Assembly (NCBI GenBank): GCA_009741485.1
Contig: CM019219.1
Span: 3,411,143-3,475,142, forward strand
DNA length: 64,000 nucleotides
From: Malurus cyaneus samueli
Taxonomy: Eukaryota > Chordata > Aves > Passeriformes > Maluridae
Direction: 5' to 3'
Shown here: piece by piece, positions 33,400 to 45,139 of the stretch
Numbering within the stretch: the first letter of the stretch is position 1
How the letters are laid out: every line of letters starts with the position of its first letter
The notes under the pieces: model-generated
What the model saw: the letters and a program-made list of their open reading frames with translations, nothing else
Databases searched by the model: none
What the model was told of the DNA's origin: nothing
Made by a program: the position numbers and the translations under genes

Positions 33400-35064
33400 C
33401 ACCCTGTAGTACATGGTATCGTGGAGGGAGGGCTTAATCTCTCAGTCACTGTTTCTTTTTAACAGATATAAATGGGAAAGTTACAGGTGGGCCCATTTGG
33501 GCACTGTCTGGAGTAAGTTTAACTATGCTTTTGTCAGCTCTCCTGGGTTCAAAGCACATTTTTCAGTTTCTTTAATTTAGTGTCTGTTTGGGGATGTTGA
33601 CTTGAGTAGGAATGTTGTGGAAGGGGTTGGCAGACTCCCGTGGGAGACACATTTGCAGTTTTCTCTTAGCACTGCTCAGCAGGAGCTTTGTTTCTCCCAC
33701 CTTCATTTTGACATCTCTCCCTTTAGGTTACACTGGGCAAACCATTCCCTGTCCTTGCTGAGGATTCCTCAGGTTGTGAAGTGCAACTATTGTAAAAGAA
33801 TTGTCATGAATGTATTGCTGAAACACCCAGGGAGGAGCAAGGCCCAGTTCATGTTTGTCACAGATTAAAAGAAGATTGCACTGCAACCACTTTGCAGACA
33901 GAACTTTCTTAGCTCCACACTAGAAGCTACAAAAGAAAAAAGGAATCAGCCTTTCCTTCCTGAGGCAAGAAATGAGCACTGTTCTAAAAGCTTCAGTTCC
34001 TTTTAGCACAACTTTAACAAAGCACCTGTTCCAGTATTTTTACCCTATTTTGCCCCATAAGGACCAGAGCTCTGAACTGTGGAGCATTTCTCAGTGCAGC
34101 AGTGGAGCTCCTGAGGTTGTGACTGTGCCAGTGCCACAGCTGTGCTGTTACCTGGCCTTGGCTTGGGGTGCTGCCTGCGGGGTGTGGAGCAGCCAGGGCT
34201 CCCTCAGGAGCTGCCAGTGCTCCATTCCAACACGGACAGCACAAACCCCCAGCTGTGCAAACAGGCTTCTGCAGGTTTCCTAGAAAGGTCAAGACCTTCT
34301 TGAAACACAGCCAGGTATTTTTCTTTCATAGTATTTTTTTAATATAAAACCATTTTCTTTTATAAGCAAACTGATAGCTGATGCATCTGTAATTATTTCT
34401 AATCTCAGACCTATACCTTCTTTAAAACACTGTCTTGGCTCCAAGTGGTATAAACTGAGCACATTTATAGAAGTAAATTTAGATGGATAATATTTTAACA
34501 GTTCTATTCTTCACTAATATAACCTGACTTATGGGAAAGCTAAAATAGCTTGTGTGTGTTGCAGAGATTATACCTGATTACATGTTCAATAATTTTTCTA
34601 AATATTTTAAAAGTTCCTGTTTAAGGTGATTGCTCAGACATTACTGGTTGCAAGAAGTATTTCCCTTGGATTTCCCTCTTTGTGAGCTGATAAAGCAGAA
34701 CTGTGACTTGTGGACTTGAACTATAATGAAGGTTAATCTTCCTTAAATGCCCAATATTTGAACTATTTAGTACAATGAGGAGAACTGGAATAACTTTGAG
34801 AGGGCGACAAAGTCTTGATGAGAAAAAAACAGGCAGTAGATCCAATTTTTTTTTGTTGCTGAGAGTTTTTACTGAAGTTTAGGCTTTTACAAATCCACTT
34901 GGTAGATCCTAAAGACCTGAAATTAAAGAACCCAAGTAGAATTAAGATTAAATACCTTGAGATTTACACCCACTAGTACAGTTTTAGAAATCAGCAGCAG
35001 ATCTTGGAACACAATGAGCAGGTCTAGAGGTGGTCACCAGAAGGTCATGGCCAGAAAAGCAGCA
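33400..35064. other. Intergenic between CUZD1 and the SRCR/mucin-like gene
   Basis: Upstream flank of CUZD1 and presumed 3' UTR of the next gene. I see no coding exon or RNA gene. A weak ATTAAA-like signal occurs on the - strand near 34340, far from the stop. Confidence 0.45.
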
Positions 35065-35377
35065 TTACTGGGGGACAATGACAACAACGACGCCGTCACT
35101 TGTGCTTCTCTTGGCTCTTCTCCAGTAAACGGGAGAGCCTTGGGAATAAGGGGGTCTGTTCCATGGGAAGCGGTGAGGAGGCCGAGGGAACCGGTTTGGG
35201 AAGGGTGGGAACCTGTTCCATGGGAAGGGTCGGGGAGGAGGAGGAGGAGATTGTGTGTTGCACCCCGATACTTTGCACCGTAGGCAAATTCTTGGGTTAA
35301 CGGGAGCTCGGTAACGGAGCTGGACCACCCTCTGGCCTGATGAAGGGTGATTCCCACATGTTGTGTCCTTTACACAC
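35065..35377 (-). CDS. C-terminal exon of the SRCR/mucin-like gene
   Basis: The acceptor is a strong polypyrimidine tract, tttatttttccttttcag. The exon starts in the phase left by 36630-36654 and stays open for 103 codons to TAA. It encodes cysteines in C-V-K-D-T-T-C and [10 protein letters not shown] contexts. Next come a run of prolines, then imperfect repeats around [14 protein letters not shown] and HRFPWNRPP, then VYWRRAKRS and a Val/Ile-rich end. RAKR before Ser fits a furin-type site, so a 13-residue C-terminal peptide could be released. No family is recognised. Confidence 0.72.
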
Positions 35378-38300
35378 CTGAAAAGGAAAAATAAACAAAC
35401 CCACCCATAAATTGTCGTATAATAATTGTTACATGCTCACTAAGCCCGTTTGTTTCTTTCATTACAAGGAACTTTCCTTCAAAAACCTCCAGTTGTGATG
35501 TTAATCACAGCTCAGTGCACTGCACTTTTGAGCACAGATGCCACTACATGGAATTTGAATGTCTGTTGCTATAATATGCATCACAACACCTACAAATATC
35601 ACACATGTAAAGCACCTGGTGGAATTTTGTTAATATATATTAAAACAGTTTATAAACTCTAATGTGATGAAGTGCTGCACACTCTGCTATTGTTCATGCT
35701 TAATCAAAACAAACTAAAGGATAGCCCAGCCCTGGAAAAAAGGCTTTTGCTTTGTGGAAGCTTGGAGCTGTCTATGAAGGATTCCCCTGGACAGCCAAGA
35801 CAACACCAGCATCCCAGCCCCTCTGACATGTCTTTGAAACCCTGCCATTTTGGGGTATCCCAGCTTGGCTGGGGCACCTCATGAGCATGAATTAATATTT
35901 ACCCTTCCAAAGTTACACCTGGCATCCCAGGTCTCCTTGGCTGGCACACGGCATTTAAATATCTCAGCAGAGCCAGCTTCACGTAGGGAGGCAGAGCAAT
36001 ATGGTCTGCAAAGGAAGGGATGGAATGTGGGTAAACCAGAGTGAACAGAGAAAAATGCAGCATGTACTAAATACCAGCCTGCTTCGCAAATTTAAATGTG
36101 GGCCTGGAATAGCAGATGAGTGGGGAGGAGGGGAATTTCTCCCTTTGATGTTGTTCCATTAAAATACCATTTCTCCCTCCTACAACTAACAACTAACCCC
36201 AAGGTTACTCCTTGTTGTTGTTCTCTCCTGGAAGAGGGTGAATTCACCCAGACTACAAGCTGTCTCTGCGTGTGAGCCCTCCAGAGCACCGGGCACTGGC
36301 TGGGCAGCAGTGCCAAGCTATGGGAGGGCATTTCAAATGTTCTTTATCCATAACTGATGCAGACCCAGGCCCTGCTCCCCCCTTGGCACTCACCACTGAG
36401 GATGGTTCTGCTGCCAGCCCCTGTTACCAGTGCCATGTGGTCCCTGGGTGAGCGGTGGCATTCCCAATCTCTCTGCCTGCATCCAGCCTCTCCCACTTTC
36501 CCCTTCCCTGCACTCAGATCCCCTCTCTCAATAAACTGCCAGCCCATCCCAGCTCACATCTCTTAGCCAGAGTATCCTGCCCTTAGGAGGAGAAGTCATT
36601 AAAAAGTAGAAAGAATCAAAATACTTTACCTGAGCTTGTAGTTGCTGCACTTGTCTGTGGACGGGCTTTTAATGCAAAAAAAAAATGGTTTAAAAGTGAG
36701 CTGATTGAGGGAAATACGTGATTCTCTGCAATTACTTAATAAACATTATAATGTTGATTAAGTAATTGCATAAAAATTATTCAATTAATAAACATTGTAA
36801 TGAGCTGAATGCATTAGGACCAGGAAATGTTATTAGCAACAGTTCTGAGGAGTGGAATTGTCATGGACAAAGATTTCATACTGAGGAAAATGTAGGGGTT
36901 TGAATACTACAAATGACATATTACTGGCATTCATGGGAACAAGATGTAATTCTGTTTATCCCTCTGTTTGTGGTGATACTCCCATGCTCAAATCTCTGCT
37001 TTGCACCTGAAGTTCAGTTTCCTGTTTGTTTTACCAAAGCAACCAAGTGCTTTTTACCGAGGTGAAGCTGACAAAGCCAGACTAAAAAAAACCACCTTGG
37101 TTTGCTCTCTAAGGAACTGAGACAAAATGTAATCAATAGTGAGCAGAAATTGCAATTTGATTTTTTCAAAAGATTAAGCCCACTGTGGAAAACCAAGATT
37201 CAAAGTGAATACCACTGAATACATCAGAAGGATTCCCACTGATTCAGCTTCCAGGGGGGTTGCAGCTTTGGAAGTGCAGGGAGGCAGACTTTCTAGGAGT
37301 GAGGTGATCTAGAGAAAATTTGAATTTATGTTGGTGTAAACTGGAAACTATGCCTTCACCCCAGTGAATTCCCTTTCCTTAGAACTTCCAGCAGAGCAGG
37401 TGTTTGTCCCATGAGTTACCAACAGCATTTTTGATCCCTTCATTTGTATGGAAACCGAAAAAATTATTTCCAAAATTAAATATTAAATCCACGAGATGAT
37501 GCATGCTGTGGAGACAAGGGAGCCTTGCCAGCAGATCATCAGACTCCAGTTTTGATGGAGAACTAAGAGTATGAACCAGGATAAATCTGCATCACTCACT
37601 GGTGGCAATGGCTGTTGTTGTTTCAGGAGCTGGAGGGACTGATGTAGCAGTTGGGCTTGCCACTGTGAGGAGATAAAAATGAAGAACACATTGCCCGTGT
37701 TCTAAATACATTGGTGACTCACATGAAAAATAGTGAACTGCTCACCAGGGCTGAAGAAATGACCAGAAATAAATACCTGGGATTTCAGCTGTTGTGGGCT
37801 TGGTCGTGGCTGTGAAAGAGAAAACAAAAGCCACACTTCAGTATCTGCTCCATTATCGTGTGGGCACAGCCAGGGCTGTCAAAGGGCAGGGCAGCAGGAC
37901 TTTACTCAAGCCAATGCTTGATCCTGACATTCTGACCACTCTACTAAATCCATACACACCTTCTGCTTCAGGTGTCGTGTCCTCTGCAGGGGCTGCTCAG
38001 GGAAATGAGAGAAAACAAAGCTGCAGGTTAAAAACTGTTTTCACAGCACTGGGAAGGTGAGAGATACCCAAAGCTCAGGAGAGCTGCAGGTCTCAATTGA
38101 GGGCTGGACAATGGTGCTGCTGCCCAGGGCAAAGTGCCTGGAGTGGGAGCAGCCTCAGTGGGAGGAAAACACATCCCTGAGCTGCCTTTGCTGGGCTCTG
38201 ACAGCCCTGGAAGCCTGGGGCTGGTTGGTGACACTAATTTGGGGGTTAATGGGATAACGTTTCCAACACACAGTGCCTGTACAGATCTGTGTGCTGGCGA

Positions 38301-41300
38301 GGGCTGTGCCAACACCTCGGTGGGTACTGAGCCTGTCCCTTCCCATGGGAAGCACATCCCAGTTTGTGCACTGACTGGGATGCAGCTCTGGGAAGTGCAG
38401 GAAGGCTGATTTGCTGGGAATGGGATGATCAAGTGCAAATCTGAGTTCATATTGATGTAATGTGTCTGCCCCTTCCCTGATGCTTTCATCAGAGCCAGTA
38501 TTTCTCCTTTCCCTTTTGCTCCTTCATTGTGTCTGGAAACCAAAGGAAAGGCAATTGGGATAATCTCCAATACTGACAGTTAAATCCCTGAGATTATGTA
38601 ATTATGGAGACAGGGAGCCAGTCAATCAGAGCAACGATCAGAGCATGGGAAGACAACTAAACATGCAAGCCAGAGCCACACTGTATTACTTACCAGTGGT
38701 GGTATCTGCTGGTGCAGCAGTAGATGCTGCTGCTGTGAGAAAGAAAACATTAATTTCAGTATTGCCTGCATGTTTAATGTATATTTTTTCCCCCTAACAC
38801 CCATAACATTTAGCCAGAGCAACACTATATTACTTACAAGTGGTCGTGTCTGCTGGTGCAGCAGTAGATGCTGCTGCTGTGAGAAAGAAAAAGTGAAATT
38901 AAATATTGTCTGCATGTTGAATGTGTATTCTTTTTCCCCTAGCACCCATAACATTTAGCCACAGTAACATTGCATTACTTACTAGTGTCTGCTGGTGCAG
39001 CAGTAGATGCTGCTGCTGTGAGAAAGAAAAGGTGAAATTAAATATTGCTTATATGTTAAATGTATTTTATCCCTGGCACCCATAGCTTGTAGGCCGTACT
39101 TTATTACTTACCATTGGTAATGTCTGCTGGTGCAGGGCTAGCAGAGACTGTTGCTGTGAGAAAGAAAAGATGAAATTAAATAAAATTTGTATTTTAAGCA
39201 TATATTTTTGCTTTGAACCTTGTAGTATGTAAGCCAGAGCAACACTGTATTACTTACTAGTGGTAGTGTCTGCTGGTGCAGCAGTAGATGCTGCTGCTGT
39301 GAGAAAGAAAACATTAATTTCAGTATTGCCTGCATGTTTAATGTGTATTTTTTCCCCCTAACACCCATAACATTTAGCCAGAGCAACACTATATTACTTA
39401 CAAGTGGTCGTGTCTTCTGGTGCAGCAGTAGATGCTGCTGCTGTGAGAAAGAAAAGATGAATTTAAATGTTTTCTGCCTGTTAATTCTATATTTTTTCCC
39501 TGACACCCATGGCATGTAAGCCAGAGCAACCCTGTATTACTTACCAGTGGTGGTGTCTGCTGGTGCAGAAGTAGATGCTGCTGCTGTGAGAAAGAAAAGA
39601 TGAAATTAAATAGTTTACATGTTAAATGCATATTTTTTCCCTGACACCCACTGCATGTAACTGTAGTTACACTTTATTACTTACCATTGGTAATGTCTGC
39701 TGGTGCAGGGCTATCAGAGACTGTTGCTATGAGAAAGAAAGAAAAGATTGAATTAAATATAATTTAAATTAATTTTTTTAAAAGTTATTTATTTAAATTA
39801 AATTTTATTTACTTACATTAAATTAAAATAATTTAATTTGCATATATTTAAGCATGTGTTTTTGCTCTGAAACCTGTAGTATGTAAGCCATAGCAACACT
39901 ACTTACTAGTGGTAGTGTCTGCTGGTGCAGCAGTAGATGCTGCTGCTGCGAGAAAGAAAAAGGGAAATTAAATATTGTCTGCATGTTGAATGTGTATTCT
40001 TTTTCCCCTAGCACCCATAACATTTAGCCACAGTAACATTGCATTACTTACTAGTGTCTGCTGGTGCAGCAGTAGATGCTGCTGTGAGAAAGAAAAGGTG
40101 AAATTAAATATTGTTTACATGTTAAATGTAGTTTTTCCCCTGAAACCCATAGCAGGCTCTTTGTCCTGAATTCCTTTTTTCTGACCCTGATCAAAGCTCT
40201 TTCCATCCCAGCACCATGCCAAGCACTTTCTTCTGCAGAATTTGGCTGTAAAGAGCTGCCAGCAGCAGCGTGCTTGGCTCACTCCCCAAGATCTGGGTCA
40301 AGACAAGACTGCCAAATATGAGATAATTGAGAAAAAATGCTAATTAACCTGCTGATCCAGGTGCTGAGTATTCATCAGAGATGGTGAAAGGTGTTAAATA
40401 GAAAATTTAAGACTATTTTAAGACTACATTAGCTGTCTAAATCCAGGTGGAAATAGTGAGAAAGAGGCAGATTAAAAAATTTCTCTTCAGATCCAAGTCT
40501 TGAATTGCAGGCAGAAATGAATTCATTGTTATTCTAATAATATTGAAAATGTCTTTATGGGAAGGAGGCACCTTGTCCATTGAAGTTTCTAAGTAAATTA
40601 AGAATTTCATTGATGTGAAATATGATCAGCAATATGAAATTTTCAGGGGCATTTTTCCAGAAAATAAAGGACTGATTAACTAGCAGTCTCAAGAATCTAA
40701 AATGTGTTCTTGTGGGGTGCCTACAGACTGCTGAACAGCTACTTTTTTCTTTCAGCAAATCAATAGGAGAAAATAATCAATATCTGTATCTCTTCAAAGA
40801 AAATCCTTTGTTAAGTGTAAAATATAATCAAAGGAATCAGTGAGCAGTTAATTTCCCTGAGACTTCGATACACTTTACCTGCAACATGTAGAATTAATTA
40901 AGTTATTAGAGGTATTAAAAGCTTTTTTTTTTTTCCTTTTAACCATTGAACAGCAACCCTGTCACAGTGTCTATAAATAAAAAGAAATTGTCTGAATAAG
41001 CAAGGCAAATAGCAAAATCTTATCAAAGCTCAGCAAAATAGTTTTCTAAGTAGGAAATTTTTTTTCTATCCTTTTGAAAGTGAAATGACTGGCAGGAAAG
41101 TGTGATGTCTCTATCAGAAACATAAACACCACAATAATGAAATATCATTCAATGACAGAAAATGAAACTGATGATTGCTGATATGATTTTGATTATGTCC
41201 TTGAAGGAAAAGAAACTTGGATTCTAGCCTCTGGTAATTTGAGTCAAAACCTCAGGTGAGCTTATATTTTGTTAATATTGAATATAAGCTGAATTTTTCT

Positions 41301-44300
41301 TCACTGAGACGATGAACTAGCAGTTGACTGATCTTGTGCTTTATTCACTTATTTAATCCCCCCAATGTAATCTCTTTTGAACAAACTCGAGCACTATTAT
41401 TAGATTTGATGGCATTTGATCTGTACTTTACCTTCAGCCTCTGTGGAAAGGATTTCTGTAGCTGTGGTGGTCTCATCTGCTACGAGTGGGGCAGGAGTAT
41501 TTGGTTCTGCAATATTTTCAAAGGCTGTGACAAAATGGGAGAAACATTGGAAACAAGAAGGAAAGAGCATTCAGATAAGGTTGAAATCAGCTCTTGATGA
41601 ATTCAATTGCTAAGATTCTGTGTTTCCAAGTGTGCCACATCCAACTCCCCCCATGGCTGGTGGCAGGTTGGCCAAATTCACAGACAAACATCAGCTGCCC
41701 TGAGAGATGTTGATTTTGCAGCAAAGCTTGGCTTCTCCACTGGTGTCCCCTCCTAACCACGTTTTTCTGACACTCTGCTCCCTGGGCCAATGTTCTGTAC
41801 CTATATCTGGTGTGATTGGGGTTTCCTGTGTGGCAGAAGGAAGGGAGATAGCTGTGCTGAGGGAGGCTGAAAGGGTGAGAAATCCATGAGAAATTCAATT
41901 GTTGCAAGCAGCAATTAAAAGCTTAAGAGTGATTTGAAGAGTTTATGACTTGCTTTAGGTCTCAGACTTGATAAAAATGCTGATCTGGTGGGTGCTGCCC
42001 ATGTGAGAGGTTGGGAGCAGGTGATCTTAAGGTCCCTTCCAACCCAAACCATCCCATGATTATCAGTCTGATAAACAACTGGAGAGGCTCATCCCCCAGG
42101 GAAATGACTGTAAATGGCTGGCTGTGCTCCTTAATGCTTCCATAAATTCCTTTATGAATCTTGAGCACCCAAAATTGCAATGATCTGGAGGAGCCATTGT
42201 GAGTGGGATAAAGGTTGTCTTGTGCTTTGGGAGTGAATTCCAGCCCCCAATGTGCCTCACCTTTCTCGAGGGTTGACAAGGTCTCTGGAGCAGGAGATGT
42301 TTCAGTTTGTGCCGGGGTTGAGCTGGGTGCAGGGGAGGAACCTGCAGAGACATTGCAAGGACCTGGAAAATCATTCATATTTTGGGAAAAAAAGATCCCT
42401 GGACTTTAAATTTTTGTCGTGTGGCTCAGAGCAACATCTTCCAGTGGTCATTATAAGCAAACTTGGGAGGTTTGGGTTCCTCCTGTCTGCTTTAAACAAA
42501 TTGCATCTGTTGCCCAGAATTTCCATGTGCGATATTTGCAGTTTGATTTCGAACCTGGCCTTTGCCAGCAGAAATCAGGGGTTCTGTGGTGGCTGTCACA
42601 GGTGCTGCTGTGTTAAAACCTTAAGAATGAATGATTTTGGGAACCAGTTTTTCATTTTTGTGTTACATATAACATCATAAAACATGTAATCATGATTCTA
42701 TCATTTTATATGACAGAAAATTGCACTTTAGCACCTACTTCTCTGTGACTGTGCATCATGAAAAGCTTAAGTGACTCAACACTTAAAAACCCCAGGAAAC
42801 GTGAGCAGAGTCTATACTTTAAGGTGTCCAGGATGTTATTATTATTTCAGAAACAGTGAAAAAAAAGGAGTCAGAAATTTAGACCTGGAGTATAAATTCT
42901 TGCCTCGTGTTTTTGCTAATCATTACTAGGTAAGGGGCAAATACAGTTTGTATTAGCAATGCAGAGAAAGAAATAATATTGCAGAGGATGAATAAATAAT
43001 AATTTGGAGCAATAACTTGTAATTCAGAGCATGTGCCTTGCTAGAAAATGGTCTGCCAAGGAGCTGTAATCACATGGTTTTTTAAGTTAAAAATTAGACT
43101 CTGAGCACTGGGGAGACTGTAAAGGGTTAATGGACTCCTGCCCCAAAAGCTCTGCCTTACCTGTTGGTGCAGCTGTGGAGGGCATTGCATCTGTGAACAG
43201 CAGAAAAAGCAAAAATATACTTTATTGGACAGTTATTGATGTTATATATTTATGACAAGGATTATTTTCATTTCCACTGAGATGTGCCTTGCTCACAGCT
43301 GGATGTGCCTCTGTCTTCTGTTAAATCTTTGCCTTTCTTGTCTTGGGGGTTGGCTCTGATCAGGTATTGACTAAAGTGGTCCTGAACTACCTGCTTTTTA
43401 CTATTTTCATACTCAAGGCTTGCTGTGCAATCTTATTTTGTTTAAGACATCCTTTAGCTCCTCAGTCACACAGACAGGTGCGTGTGTTCAACACAAGAAG
43501 CATCCCACACACACACATTTCACCCTGACCTGATTCCCAAGCTCTATTCCGACATTCCTTGCATTTATGGCAAATAGGATAGTCCAAGGAGGCTTCTATT
43601 ATGATTATTTTTTTATTTTCATGATTATTTTTACCTGAGCAGATGACACCAACATCCTCATTGTGTCCACAGTTGTGCTTGCCCCAGCCGGCGTGCCGGC
43701 AGTCCCAAAGGTGGGATTCAGTTCCTCTACACTGCACATCATCCAACTGGATGCCTTTGCCACTGGGGCCAAAGTAAGACAGTCCCAGCACAGAGACAGC
43801 TTGGCCACAGTTCAGTTGTCTGCACACAACGTTGGCACTGTTCATATTGAAATAATCATCACAGACCGTGCCCCATTTTCCAGCATGATAAACTTCAACC
43901 CTCCCGGCGCATCGGTGCCCTCCAGATTCCAGCCTCAGTTGGGGTTGTGCTGACGCTAAAGCAAAAGTTGACAGGTAAATCTCAATTTGTGTATTTATAG
44001 CTAAACCTCTGTTGTCTAAGCTCTCATCCCCATGGTTCTGCTGCGTGCACAGCGTGATCTACCACGGTCAGAAATCACAGCCAAGGCTGGCTCAGGGAGC
44101 TCCGCGCCTCTGCCAGATGTGTTCACACTCAAGAAAGTGTCTCTTACCTTTGGGTACAAATTTATCTTTAAACCAATCTGCAAATTTGTCCCATAGTGAT
44201 TTTGAATCGTCGTCTGGCTGGTTCCACCAGGTTCCACTCGCTGTGGCAGAGGAGGAAATGTATCAGCCCTGGAGTAACGCATCATACTCTGTTCTGTAAA

Positions 44301-45088
44301 TTATTCAATACAGCCAGCCCTTCACCTGCACTCTGTGAAATCACTTCTTCTTGTAAGGGATTAGAAATTCTTCTTTTATTGTGCCTGTGGTAATAACCAA
44401 AGCTCGAAGTATTTCATTCAAATTAGCAAGACTATAAGGGAAGTTTGAGGTTTTTGTTTGAAATTTGAAGGAACATGCCATGCAGAACGCACTTATTTCC
44501 ACCTGGGTCTGGCACAATGCTCTGTATTTCTTTTCCTCTCTTTCTCTACATTTTAAAATGTATAGTATAGAATAATTCTAATTAACAGTAGAATATTATT
44601 ATTATACATTTAGAGAAGAGCTTCCACCAACTACTCCCCTCACAGAAGAGAAACAAAGGAATTTTTTTCAGCCTTTTTCAGTCCATAACCTTCATCGGTT
44701 ATATTTTTGAAATATAGTGTCTTAATATAATATTACATATATCGTATATATTGTACTAGGTATTTTCAAATAGATTTATTTTGAAATACGTATAGTTTGA
44801 AACACATATATTTTGTAATATAACCTATACATTCAGACTGAATCTTTCAAGTAGAAGACAAATTAAACCATCAATTCTATTACACAACTCTTCAGCAATA
44901 TTCAAGGAGAATCTTTGCCACCACTTCCCCAGACTATATTAGTACATTACTAGCCAGACTATACCAGTAAATAATTTTGCTGAAGCCTTTCCCTGCGAGC
45001 ATGAGAACATTTTGGAGGCAGTACCTGGCTGAGACAGGAGGGCAGTGCTCAGCAGCAGCAGCCAGGTGAGTCGCACGTTCCGGTCCAT
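35065..45088 (-). CDS. Secreted SRCR/mucin-like protein with microexon linker (unnamed)
   Basis: Assembled from 22 exons, all phases matching: 45025-45088, 44148-44240, 43635-43949, 43161-43190, 42261-42341, 41801-41851, 41432-41524, ten microexons (38694-40081), 37960-37992, 37777-37809, 37600-37662, 36630-36654 and 35065-35377. About 524 residues. Order: signal peptide ([18 protein letters not shown]), a Trp/Asp/Lys/Phe-rich segment (about 22-52), one SRCR domain (about 53-157, eight cysteines), an Ala/Ser/Thr/Pro linker (about 158-412), a six-cysteine segment, then a Pro/Phe/Arg/Trp-rich tail ending after RRAKRS in a Val-rich peptide. No membrane helix. It lies between CUZD1 and DMBT1 on the same strand and resembles DMBT1 in the SRCR and linkers, but has no CUB or ZP. 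I do not recognise the C-terminus. Acceptor of 37960-37992 could be three bases earlier (525 residues). Confidence 0.78.
38694..40081 (-). repeat. Ten tandem microexons in about 144-bp repeat units
   Basis: Repeated exon-plus-intron units. Exons (+ coordinates): 38694-38732, 38838-38876, 38983-39015, 39112-39153, 39258-39296, 39402-39440, 39545-39583, 39685-39726, 39907-39945 and 40052-40081. Each is flanked by a ctttctcacag-type acceptor and a gtaagta donor, is 30-42 bases long (always a multiple of 3), and is phase 1 on both sides. Each encodes variants of [13 protein letters not shown]. Units 4 and 8 share a variant ending ADITN. Introns also match in a four-unit pattern (1-4, 5-8, then 9-10 resembling 5/2 and 3), so a higher-order repeat was duplicated. 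Any unit can be skipped or gained without shifting the frame. Confidence 0.9.
39750..39845. repeat. AT-rich low-complexity tract
   Basis: An almost pure A/T stretch of repeated aaatt/aattt words inserted in the intron between microexons 8 and 9. It explains the unusually large spacing of that unit (222 instead of about 144 bases). Confidence 0.8.
41985..42062 (+). mobile_element. CR1 LINE 3' end, short fragment
   Basis: Contains tcttaaggtcccttccaacc followed by caaaccatcccatgattat, the diagnostic avian CR1 tail. It lies in an intron of the SRCR/mucin-like gene, antisense to it. Confidence 0.8.
43635..43949 (-). CDS. SRCR domain exon of the SRCR/mucin-like gene
   Basis: One exon encodes the entire SRCR domain: [54 protein letters not shown] and VGVIC. 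Eight cysteines fit the group B pattern, and a single exon flanked by phase-1 introns fits too. The codons are less GC-rich than those of the DMBT1 SRCR exons at 60-63 kb. It is therefore an older paralog outside the recent amplification. Confidence 0.92.
44148..44240 (-). CDS. Aromatic/charged N-terminal exon of the SRCR/mucin-like gene
   Basis: 31 codons placed between signal peptide and [19 protein letters not shown] followed by [14 protein letters not shown]. The second half alternates aromatic and charged residues in a pattern compatible with an amphipathic helix. Phase-1 junctions on both sides fit exactly. No family was recognised. Confidence 0.7.
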
Positions 45089-45130
45089 GGTCCTTGGGGT
45101 GGTCTGCTCCAACCCCGCAAAACTGCACCA

Positions 45131-45136
45131 TTTATA
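45131..45136 (-). promoter_or_regulatory. TATA box of the SRCR/mucin-like gene
   Basis: GGTATAAATG on the - strand, 43 bases upstream of the ATG at 45088. Same ten bases and almost the same spacing as at CUZD1. A short 5' UTR is implied. Confidence 0.65.
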
Positions 45137-45139
45137 CCA

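Noticed and set aside
35034..35357. Second - strand frame over the C-terminal exon (Leu/Ser-rich, 107 codons)
   Set aside because: It overlaps the frame that continues the SRCR/mucin-like gene in the correct phase, and shows no domain of its own.
38694..40081. CRISPR-like array of regularly spaced repeats
   Set aside because: The host is a vertebrate. Repeats are exon plus splice sites of one gene, and the spacers are themselves similar to each other.
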